A stretch of DNA of 64,000 nt from the NCBI RefSeq assembly GCF_017355935.1, contig NZ_JAFIQT010000012.1, positions 18,432 to 82,431 on the forward strand, given 5' to 3'. Positions 43,359 to 51,099 of the stretch are shown one piece after another. Within the stretch, counting starts at the first letter, position 1. The number at the start of each line of letters is the position of its first letter. The DNA comes from Telluribacter humicola. Lineage in GTDB: Bacteria; Bacteroidota; Bacteroidia; Cytophagales; Spirosomataceae. A program made the translations under genes and the position numbers. A model generated the notes under the pieces. That model was given only the letters and a program-made list of their open reading frames with translations. It made no database searches and was not told where the DNA came from.

Positions 43359-43571
43359 TCATAATTGTTTTAAAAACTCGTCAGGGAGCAGCTCCCGCAG
43401 TGATACCTGGCATAGGGTGGCTATAGCTGGGAACAACTCCAGCGGAACTGGAGCTTTACCACTTTCCCATTTATGATATGTACTTTGTGATACCCCAAGT
43501 TGCTCGGCCATAAGAGATTGTGAAATACGAGTTCGAGCACGGTAATTTCGGAGAAGATCTTCAACAGGCAT
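43359..43571 (-). CDS. XRE-family helix-turn-helix regulator
   Basis: 70 residues, a single Cro/C1-type HTH: YRARTRISQSLMAEQLGVSQSTYHKWESGKAPV. It has no effector domain. It stands alone between transposase debris and the peptide-secretion cluster, divergent from the glycosyltransferase gene. The 16-bp palindrome at 43827-43842 in the shared gap is a candidate operator, which would make this the cluster's regulator (inference). Confidence 0.85.
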   Translation of the reverse strand: MPVEDLLRNYRARTRISQSLMAEQLGVSQSTYHKWESGKAPVPLELFPAIATLCQVSLRELLPDEFLKQL

Positions 43572-43900
43572 GGATAAAGTGAGTGTATAGAAGTAAGGTT
43601 CTTTTTACCCAAATTAAAGCCTCATAGCTTTCTACGCAACTTACCCAATTATAAATACGTAAAAATACCTGGTATTGTAACTATTGAGCAGATTAGCTAT
43701 AATTAGTTCGTTGTCAGCTATTTATATCAAATATACTTCTAGAAAGAAACTATTAAAAATTTATTTAACGGTAGAGTCTACTTCATACTTCGATAATTCT
43801 AAAATTATTACTAAGATAATAAATAATATTACTTAAGTAATAGGACTTAACAGCTGCTCTTAGGTTATTTGACTTAACGATCACGCTAGTTAATTACCTC
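43572..43900. other. AT-rich divergent promoter region
   Basis: About 330 bp between the XRE gene and the first glycosyltransferase gene, strongly AT-rich. It holds the palindrome at 43827-43842. No clear -7 box was fixed and no further gene was seen. Confidence 0.45.
43827..43842. promoter_or_regulatory. Perfect 16-bp palindrome, candidate operator
   Basis: TATTACTTAAGTAATA, 59 bp before the glycosyltransferase start and about 256 bp from the XRE start. Confidence 0.4.
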
Positions 43901-45289
43901 ATGAAGAAAGGTAACCTCCTGTTCCTCCCCGCAGCCATCCGCAGCCACGTACTGCCCTCGTTGTACCTGGCGAACCTGCTGGCGGAGCAGTACGAAATAT
44001 ACTATGGGGTAACCAACGACATACTGACTGAGCTGGTGACGAGGAATGGCTACCAAGCGGTGAGGGTATCTCCTTGGCATGTAGGCTACAGTATGGAGGG
44101 GGCTTACTTGGCTTCCCAACATCTAAAACCTACTTATTGGCGCCTTTTGAGGGCATACCGTAGGGATGAGTTGTACCACATGCGCCAGCGAGAGCTAAAG
44201 GAACTGGTGGAACAACTGAAACCTGTCGCAATTTTTATTGATCTTTTTATTTGTACCGATTTCTGGCTTCTGCACAAGTATAATATTACCTATAAGCTCC
44301 TCTTTTTTAACCCTATGCCCTCTACCTACCGGCTACAGGGCTACCCTGCCGTGTCGGAAGGATACTGGTACAAAGACAGCCAGGGAACAACCACCCCTGA
44401 TATAATTAAACGACCAAAGTGGACAGACTGGCTACTTCGCCCCAGAATTACCCTTATGCAGCAGTCCATCCAGTGGCACCGCCTTCGCATCCAAAAAAGG
44501 GCTCAGAGCCTACCGGATTTTCCCCTAGCAACTGACGCCAGCGTTACACAGGTTATTGCCAATGTCCCAGAGTTACTGCTGGCCCCACAGGAATTCGAGC
44601 TATCGCCCGAGATACGCAAGCCCAACCAGCATTACCTGGGCCTGTGCCAGGTGGAGGACCGGCACGATACCGAGCAGGATGCCGCCTTTGCTGCCGAATG
44701 GCCGGAACTTTTAGCCAACCGCCTCCCCGGTGAAAAGTGGGTGTATTGCAGCTTCGGTACCTTCCACGAAGGGGCCGACGCCGCCCTGCTCCGCTTTGTG
44801 ACCAATTTACTGGATGTAGTGCGGGAATGGCCCGGCCTGCGGCTGGTCTGCTCTGTGAACAGGTACCTCATTGAAACCCTCCGCGCCCGCGATCTCATCC
44901 CCACCCACGCGCACTTCTTTACACGGGTACCTCAGCTGCGAGTACTGGCGGAGGCCGACCTCTTCATTACCCACGGCGGCTTTGGCTCCATTAAGGAAAG
45001 CATCTACCAGGGCGTACCCATGCTAGTGTACCCTCTCGACCCCCATTACGACCAAAATGGCAACGCCCTAAAAGTGGAGCACCACGGACTGGGGCTGCGG
45101 GGACTGTTTGCACATGAGCGGCCCGAGGAGTTGAAAAGGAAAGTGAAGGTGCTGCTGGAAGAGGATCGATATTACCTGCGCGTGCAGCAATGGCGCGAAA
45201 TCATGCAGTTGCGCTACTCGTCGGAGAGGCTGCGGGAAGCCTTGCTGGTACAAATAGACACCCATCAGGCCGAAAGACTGTTGACCTGA
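43901..45289 (+). CDS. GT1-type UDP-glycosyltransferase
   Basis: 462 residues with a GT-B fold: N-terminal NLLFLPAAIRSHVLPSLYLANLLAEQ and the C-terminal sugar-nucleotide signature FITHGGFGSIKESIYQGVPM...DQNGNALKVEHHGLGL. Enzymes of this type put a sugar on small molecules or peptides in the cytoplasm. It opens the peptide cluster and precedes the first precursor by 57 bp, so precursor glycosylation is possible. Other acceptors cannot be excluded. Confidence 0.85.
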   Translation: MKKGNLLFLPAAIRSHVLPSLYLANLLAEQYEIYYGVTNDILTELVTRNGYQAVRVSPWHVGYSMEGAYLASQHLKPTYWRLLRAYRRDELYHMRQRELKELVEQLKPVAIFIDLFICTDFWLLHKYNITYKLLFFNPMPSTYRLQGYPAVSEGYWYKDSQGTTTPDIIKRPKWTDWLLRPRITLMQQSIQWHRLRIQKRAQSLPDFPLATDASVTQVIANVPELLLAPQEFELSPEIRKPNQHYLGLCQVEDRHDTEQDAAFAAEWPELLANRLPGEKWVYCSFGTFHEGADAALLRFVTNLLDVVREWPGLRLVCSVNRYLIETLRARDLIPTHAHFFTRVPQLRVLAEADLFITHGGFGSIKESIYQGVPMLVYPLDPHYDQNGNALKVEHHGLGLRGLFAHERPEELKRKVKVLLEEDRYYLRVQQWREIMQLRYSSERLREALLVQIDTHQAERLLT

Positions 45290-45346
45290 GTCGGATTTTG
45301 CAAAATCACATAAGTCATTTTTTCAAACTGTAAACAAACCCATAGT

Positions 45347-45577
45347 ATGATCAGATTAGCGAGTTTTAGTGAGTTTGCTTTGAATAAAGCAGAGATCAAG
45401 AAAGTCAAGGGTGGAGATTGTATGCCTGCACATTGGGATGTATATGTTGATGGACAACTGGTCTTATGCGCTCTTACATACAGTACCGCCTGGAAGTATG
45501 CGCAGACTAGTGAAAAAAATGGAGGGCCATCTGGTGGTACAAGGGAAGTAAAATACAGGGAGAGTCAATGTTCCTGA
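45347..45577 (+). CDS. GG-leader secreted peptide precursor 1
   Basis: 76 residues. The leader MIRLASFSEFALNKAEIKKV ends in KGG (Gly22-Gly23), the double-glycine cut site of C39 peptidase exporters and the Bacteroidota natural-product leader type. The predicted core (24-76, 53 residues) has three Cys (25, 41, 75), several aromatic residues and a Gly-rich stretch (NGGPSGG). It could be a bacteriocin or signalling peptide. The exporter is 5.5 kb downstream. No homologue is recognised. Confidence 0.75.
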   Translation: MIRLASFSEFALNKAEIKKVKGGDCMPAHWDVYVDGQLVLCALTYSTAWKYAQTSEKNGGPSGGTREVKYRESQCS

Positions 45578-45652
45578 CGAGCTTTTTTAAATTGTCCTGT
45601 ATCAATGAACAGTGTTAAGGAGGTTTTACTAATTGTATTTATTGAAAAAAAC

Positions 45653-46120
45653 ATGAAGTCGTTTTTGCTAGCCCTGTTACTTCCACTTACCTTTTTTACG
45701 AGTAGTAAAGCCCAGGAAATCACCCCTGTTTTGTGGAGCTATGCCATTGAAAAACATGCAGGCAATGATACGATTACACTTCGCATCGACGCAGCTATTG
45801 CCACCAATTGGTATCTATACGCCGAAAAGGAGGACCAGGACGGGCTGAGTGTAGGGCTAACCCTCAAAACATTACGTACTGAAAATTGCCGGGAAGTCGG
45901 TTCGCCTCAATTTACTAAGACCCAATCACACTATATCCAAGGGCTCGATAAAGCTTATACGGTCATGCAAGAGCGGGGTAGCATCCGTCAGCGGTTTGTC
46001 CGAACCAGGCCTTCGGGTGCCATGGAAATAGGTATTGAGTATTCGGCTTTAAGTGAGGATCAGTTCAATAAGGAGGGGACGGTGGTGATAAAATCCGTAA
46101 AGATGGAGGTTCAATTTTAA
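45653..46120 (+). CDS. Periplasmic DsbD-alpha-like protein
   Basis: About 155 residues from MKSFLLALLL (ATG 45653; an ATG at 45605 adds 16 residues before the signal peptide). A signal peptide is followed by an immunoglobulin-like beta domain: VLWSYAIEKHAGNDTITLRIDAAIATNWYLYAE...GIEYSALSEDQF, resembling the N-terminal domain of DsbD family reductases. Only one Cys is seen in the mature part (ENCREV), so it may be a binding rather than redox form. It lies between the first precursor and the VKOR gene. Confidence 0.6.
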   Translation: MKSFLLALLLPLTFFTSSKAQEITPVLWSYAIEKHAGNDTITLRIDAAIATNWYLYAEKEDQDGLSVGLTLKTLRTENCREVGSPQFTKTQSHYIQGLDKAYTVMQERGSIRQRFVRTRPSGAMEIGIEYSALSEDQFNKEGTVVIKSVKMEVQF

Positions 46121-46154
46121 CAAACTATTCGACGACTTAAAAGCAAATGACCCG

Positions 46155-47804
46155 ATGACACCCATCAACGCCGAAAAAAACGCCATCGATGCCACCAAGG
46201 CCCTACTGGATTTCAGTAAGGTGCGCACTACCAAACTGGGATTAAAGGAAGCCCTGGAGCAACATCCCGATTTTCCTGGTTTGAATGCTATAAGCGATGT
46301 TTTGAATGATTTTCAGGTACCAAATCTTGCCACTCGAATTAGTCCAGACCGTTTACACGAGATTCCGTTGCCTGCTTTAACGTATCTTACAATTGATGGC
46401 GGGATCTTTACACTGCTACGAAGTGTGAATGGCAGTGTAGAGTGGCTACATACTCAACGTGGCTGGCAGAATGACAGCCTTCGGGAGTTTGCCCAAAAGT
46501 GGAGTGGCGTCGCACTGCTTATCGAACCCAACGAAAAGTCTGGCGAGCGGGAGTATATTCAGAACCGTCACCGTGAAACATTAAGGGTACTATTGAGAAT
46601 CTTCATGGTAAGTATGAAAATAGTTGTACTTGGATTTCTCATTTCGAATTTATTACAAGTGTTCTCATGGGATGATTACTCCACCTACTACCTAACTGGC
46701 CTTTTCAAACTAATTGGAACCATCCTGAGTGGATTGTTAGTGTGGTACAGCCTAGATGGACAAAATGAATTTCTACAAAGAATTTGTCAAATCAATAACC
46801 GTACGAACTGCCAGAACATTTTGAGCTCCCAATCTGCAAAAATTACCTCTTGGCTCAGTTGGGCGGAAGTGGGACTTTTCTACTTCGCAGGCGGATTGCT
46901 GACCTTAGTTGCCGGCCTCTGGAGGGGTAGTAGCGAGTTTTTGGTCTCGCTGGGTGGTAGTCTTTATTTATTAACTGTTTTAGCATTACCTTATACCATA
47001 TGGTCGGTGTACCATCAATGGCGTGTTGCACGGCAATGGTGTATCCTTTGTCTTGTGGTGCAGGCTTTATTTTGGATCGAGTTTCTGGTTGCTTATGAAA
47101 ATTTTGGTTTTCCAATTCAAGCTGGGAGTTGGTTAGCCTCTGGTAGTGTTTGGAAAATAGGAGTAATTAGCTTTCTAATGATACCTATTCTTTGGCATTG
47201 GATAAAACCACAGCTTAAGAAAGTGGTTGCTTATCAGCCGCTTGCCAGAGAGTTTCTGAAATTGAAATTTAATGAACAATTAATATCCTCAATTTTCAAT
47301 ACTCAACAAAGTATGCCTCCAATTTTTAAAGAAATGGAGATTATACATCTGGGAAATCCAGAGGCAGATCACGTACTAACCGTAGTAATAAACCCATTAT
47401 GTTGGCCTTGTGCTGTCGAACTAAAAGAGATTAATGCCTTGCTAGAATTGCAGCCCAAAGTAAGATGTCAGCTTATTTTTGTAGGCGGTCCAGAGGCATT
47501 GGAAATAGCTTCGGTATTTTTTAGTACAGAAAAGTCTCAACAGAAAGAGATACTCCATAGTTGGTTTCAAAACATATTTCAAGACAGAAAAAAATGGGTA
47601 GAAGCATATAAAAAGGATGTTGATAATATAAATGCAATGTTTAAAATTCATTCCCAATGGTGTGATTTGGCAGGTGTAACGGGTACTCCAACGACTTTTT
47701 TTAATGGAAGGGAATTTCCGACTTCTTATAGTATAAAAGATATTAATGAAATAATAAAGTATGTTAAGGTGGAGTCTGAATTCTCCATCTTTCAGGAAGT
47801 ATAA
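46155..47804 (+). CDS. C39-like / VKOR / thioredoxin fusion, disulfide-forming oxidase
   Basis: 549 residues in three parts. Residues 1-135 look like a C39 peptidase fold without its catalytic Cys (PALTYLTIDGGIFTLLRSV), probably a leader-binding module. Residues ~145-345 form a membrane VKOR domain with Cys212/Cys219 (CQINNRTNC) and CILC (~296). Residues ~390-549 are a thioredoxin-like domain with CWPC (~416) and cis-Pro TGTPTTFF. It should form disulfides in secreted peptides, passing electrons to quinone. This fits the Cys-rich precursors on both sides. Confidence 0.85.
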   Translation: MTPINAEKNAIDATKALLDFSKVRTTKLGLKEALEQHPDFPGLNAISDVLNDFQVPNLATRISPDRLHEIPLPALTYLTIDGGIFTLLRSVNGSVEWLHTQRGWQNDSLREFAQKWSGVALLIEPNEKSGEREYIQNRHRETLRVLLRIFMVSMKIVVLGFLISNLLQVFSWDDYSTYYLTGLFKLIGTILSGLLVWYSLDGQNEFLQRICQINNRTNCQNILSSQSAKITSWLSWAEVGLFYFAGGLLTLVAGLWRGSSEFLVSLGGSLYLLTVLALPYTIWSVYHQWRVARQWCILCLVVQALFWIEFLVAYENFGFPIQAGSWLASGSVWKIGVISFLMIPILWHWIKPQLKKVVAYQPLAREFLKLKFNEQLISSIFNTQQSMPPIFKEMEIIHLGNPEADHVLTVVINPLCWPCAVELKEINALLELQPKVRCQLIFVGGPEALEIASVFFSTEKSQQKEILHSWFQNIFQDRKKWVEAYKKDVDNINAMFKIHSQWCDLAGVTGTPTTFFNGREFPTSYSIKDINEIIKYVKVESEFSIFQEV

Positions 47805-47972
47805 CTAATCTTTTATAGATGACTTGGGTGGTCCCATAAATTCAAATAAGTAAAGTTCTCTTAATTAATTTAAGTTATTTCACCTATTTGAATTTCTTTG
47901 AATTAATAATAATTTCCAATTTTCAGTAAATTTTATAATTAATATTTCCATTCACTCTAATCAATTAAATCT

Positions 47973-48200
47973 ATGGCAATTTCAAATTTTCAACAGTTTG
48001 CTCTTTCTAGATCTGAGATCAAAAACATTGTGGGAGGGTATTATGAAGCTGGTAAGAAGTGTACTGGAACTTGTTCCGTGAGAAATCCGGATAATGTTGT
48101 GACCACTGTAGACTGCGTTTCGCAAAAGGTAAATGGCACAAAAGCATGTACTTGTGGAACAGCATCATATGTAAAAAGTGGCTGTTCGTGGTCTTCTTAA
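47973..48200 (+). CDS. GG-leader Cys-rich peptide precursor 2
   Basis: 75 residues. Leader MAISNFQQFALSRSEIKNIV ends in GG (21-22) and matches the leader of precursor 1 (FAL..SEIK/FAL..AEIK). The core (23-75, also 53 residues) has six Cys at 30, 34, 48, 59, 61 and 71, enough for three disulfides, and is rich in Ser, Thr and Gly. It is flanked by a VKOR fusion and a TlpA-like lipoprotein. This is the best candidate for the cluster's disulfide-bonded, possibly glycosylated product. Confidence 0.78.
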   Translation: MAISNFQQFALSRSEIKNIVGGYYEAGKKCTGTCSVRNPDNVVTTVDCVSQKVNGTKACTCGTASYVKSGCSWSS

Positions 48201-48294
48201 ATCTTGAAGAAACTTAACTAGTGTCTGCTAAATTAGTATGGTGGAAAGTGATATTAAAAAGAATTTCCACTATACTATTTTAGTCATATCAATT

Positions 48295-49764
48295 ATGAAG
48301 CATATGAAATTATTCATCTCAATTCTCAGCTCGATTATTTTCATATTTTTTATTTCAAGCTGCGTTTTATTCTCAAAAGATATTAAAACTCAAATAAATA
48401 TTTCTTCTCGAGAATATCCCGGAGCTGAGGTATCCCTAACCATAACCAGGGGTTTACCTTCTAGTCCCAAAGAAATTCATAAGTCTCAGCTTGATTCCTT
48501 AGGGCGTGCAAGAATTGAATTTTCCCACAAGGATACCCTCAATGCATTATTGATAGTTGGCGAATCGGAATTTTCTACGACCTTGTACATAGAACCCGGA
48601 TCAGATATCAACCTTACAATTGAGAATGGCCTTCCTACCTTTAAAGGGGATTTGAAGATTATTAATTCCTACTATTACAAAATTGGTTTAAATGCAAGAG
48701 AAGGGCAGGAATATGTAAACGCCAATTGTGCGAGATATATATCTGCATCTTCTTTGAAACAACAGGTGTATCTAGACAGCCTGGCGACATTTGGCACAGA
48801 ATTAAAAAAACAAATAGAAAAAGATAATTCTATTTCAAATCACTATCGGCAAGTGCTAATCGACTATTTTTCCATTTTTGGAATTACTCAACCCATGTAT
48901 TTTGATATGAGAGTCGATAACAATGATTTAATCACCAAGGGTAGAAGTGCCATTTTGGACTCAACATTATCCAATGCTTTTGAAGGTTTTAGCTTGCAGC
49001 ATAAATACATTAAGTTTCCAACCTATAGGTGGTACGTAAACATAAGATTACAACCTATATTTAATAATATCTTGAACTACCGTTACGAGAATGGCGTAAA
49101 AAAGGGGAAGTATGAATATATTAAAGAAGCGATTGAAAAAGACACCAAACTGAACGACTATCGGGACCTGTTAATGGCCATATTTATATTTCACACGTCG
49201 TCTAGCAGCGAGATGGATTATAATTTAGGATCAAAGCTTATAAACTCTTTCAAAATGGATTATCCACAATCAAAGTACTTGACTGAGTTGGAATATATGC
49301 TTACGGACTTCTATCAATTAAAAGGTGGGATGCCTATGAAGGACATAGAGATGCATGATGTTAATGGAAAAGCATTCAGTGTTTCAAGCCTTAAAGGAAA
49401 TCTTATTTATATAGATGTTTGGGCAACGTGGTGTGGACCATGTATAGATGAATTGGAATATTCTAAAAAGCTAGCGAAGAAATATTCAAATCATCCAGAA
49501 CTAAAACTCCTTTATGTATCAATAGATGAGGACACAGAGAGATGGAAGGAATATTTGAGAAAAAATTTACAATTTGAAGGTCTACACGGTATACAGAACT
49601 CTGAGTTTGTGGAAGATTCAAGTATGATTACCAGCCTGTATAAAATTTATGGTATTCCCAGATATATTCTGATTGATAAAGATGGAAAAATAATAAATGC
49701 TAATGCCAAGCGCCCATCTGAGTTATTGACTGATAGTTACTTAGATTCTCTTTTGGTTCTATAA
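48295..49764 (+). CDS. TlpA-like thioredoxin lipoprotein (DUF4369-type N-terminus)
   Basis: About 489 residues from MKHMKLFISI (ATG 48295); an ATG at 48238 would put 19 residues before the signal. Lipobox FISSC gives an outer or inner membrane lipoprotein. A long N-terminal region (beta-rich, then helical) precedes a TlpA-type thioredoxin domain with WATWCGPCIDEL near the C-terminal quarter and cis-Pro YGIPRYILID. It probably isomerises or reduces disulfides of exported peptides. It directly follows precursor 2. Confidence 0.82.
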   Translation: MKHMKLFISILSSIIFIFFISSCVLFSKDIKTQINISSREYPGAEVSLTITRGLPSSPKEIHKSQLDSLGRARIEFSHKDTLNALLIVGESEFSTTLYIEPGSDINLTIENGLPTFKGDLKIINSYYYKIGLNAREGQEYVNANCARYISASSLKQQVYLDSLATFGTELKKQIEKDNSISNHYRQVLIDYFSIFGITQPMYFDMRVDNNDLITKGRSAILDSTLSNAFEGFSLQHKYIKFPTYRWYVNIRLQPIFNNILNYRYENGVKKGKYEYIKEAIEKDTKLNDYRDLLMAIFIFHTSSSSEMDYNLGSKLINSFKMDYPQSKYLTELEYMLTDFYQLKGGMPMKDIEMHDVNGKAFSVSSLKGNLIYIDVWATWCGPCIDELEYSKKLAKKYSNHPELKLLYVSIDEDTERWKEYLRKNLQFEGLHGIQNSEFVEDSSMITSLYKIYGIPRYILIDKDGKIINANAKRPSELLTDSYLDSLLVL

Positions 49765-49987
49765 TTTAACCAATTCTAATTGTACTAACCATAAAAATCG
49801 TCAAAGTGCCTTTGTTAACCATTAATAATCTCTATCCCGTAAAAGACAATCTTGTTGTAAGACCTCGGTCTATGATTTTTTTATAATATTAAGAAACTAA
49901 TTTAAATAGACATACCCAGAATTTTGTGTACTGAAATTAGGCCCCTAATTTTCATAACAAGGAATAATTATGTGTAATAATTAAATA

Positions 49988-50005
49988 TATTGACATATGT
50001 CAATA
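49988..50005. promoter_or_regulatory. 18-bp palindrome spanning a start codon
   Basis: TATTGACATATGTCAATA is perfectly symmetrical, with the ATG of the glycosyltransferase at its centre (49997). It may be an operator or an RNA hairpin hiding the start. Otherwise the true start may be ATG at 50021 (MLTWYYN). Confidence 0.4.
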
Positions 50006-51067
50006 CATATAAAATATAAAATGTTGACATGGTATTATAACTTGATTTCAAGTTATAAAGTACTTTATAAAAGAATTATTTATATTAATAAAAGAAGAGA
50101 ACATGCTTCTTTTATTAATAAAGTTGATGTAAATGTTCAGCTTATTAAAAATGATCATATTTTATTATTTGCAATCTTGCGTAATGAATCATTAAGATTG
50201 CCTTACTTTATTGAATATTATAAAAGTCTGGGAGTAGATCATTTTTTTTTGTTAGATAATGATTCAACTGATAATACCATTGAGATAGCAAGCAAAATAG
50301 ATAATGTTAATATTTTTAAAACCAAAGATAAATATCAGAACCACTGGTACTGGATGGAATATTTGTTGCAAAAGTACGGTAGAGATCACTGGTGCCTGGT
50401 CGTGGATATCGATGAGCTATTGTGTTTTCCTCATACTGAAGCTCTATCAATTAGACAGCTTTGCAACTATCTGGATCAGAACGCTCAGACTGCTCTACGG
50501 TCTTTTTTGCTGGATATGTACTCCGGCAAGCAAATTGATATTGCTGAATATCAGCCGGGAAGTAATCCTTTGGAGGTAGTAGACCATTTTGATAAGGATT
50601 ATATAGAATTGGAGTTCATGTTCCCTGACCGTATACGATTCAAGCCTTACTCCTTTCCTATTTTCACGGGTGGTATGCGGGATCGGGTATTTGGGAAAAG
50701 TAGGCCGCCTTCCATACTTTCCAAGGTATCATTATTCAAAAACGTGAAGGGCACCTACCTGTCGCAGGGTATGCACGCCATCAACGGGGCTGTGCTAAGT
50801 GATTTACAAGGAGTGGTGTTTCACACCAAGTTTTTATCCGATTTTATTCTGGAAGTGGAGGAGGAGTGTAATCGGGAGCAGCACTACGGAAATGCTTTTT
50901 ACTACAAGCGGTTTCAGAAAACGTTGAGGGAGCAACCTTCCCTTTCCTTCTACCATGCCGGCTCGATAAAATACCGTGACAATCAGCAGTTGGTAGAGAT
51001 AGGCTTGATGAAATCCGACCCAGCATTTGAAAAGTATGTCCAACAAGTATCCGGCCTTGCCGTATAA
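49997..51067 (+). CDS. GT2/GT92-like glycosyltransferase
   Basis: 356 residues. GT-A fold: ILLFAILRNESLRLPYFIEY, VDHFFLLDNDSTDNT, and the DxD metal motif in CLVVDIDELLCF. The pattern is that of Glyco_tranf_2_4 / GT92-like proteins. It is the second sugar transferase of the peptide cluster, 32 bp before the ABC exporter. The first half of the gene is AT-rich like the precursor region and the second half is GC-richer, so the junction of two base compositions falls inside it. Confidence 0.78.
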   Translation: MSIHIKYKMLTWYYNLISSYKVLYKRIIYINKRREHASFINKVDVNVQLIKNDHILLFAILRNESLRLPYFIEYYKSLGVDHFFLLDNDSTDNTIEIASKIDNVNIFKTKDKYQNHWYWMEYLLQKYGRDHWCLVVDIDELLCFPHTEALSIRQLCNYLDQNAQTALRSFLLDMYSGKQIDIAEYQPGSNPLEVVDHFDKDYIELEFMFPDRIRFKPYSFPIFTGGMRDRVFGKSRPPSILSKVSLFKNVKGTYLSQGMHAINGAVLSDLQGVVFHTKFLSDFILEVEEECNREQHYGNAFYYKRFQKTLREQPSLSFYHAGSIKYRDNQQLVEIGLMKSDPAFEKYVQQVSGLAV

Positions 51068-51099
51068 AAGCCTCCCTAACTAGCGCACAAATCTGAACC

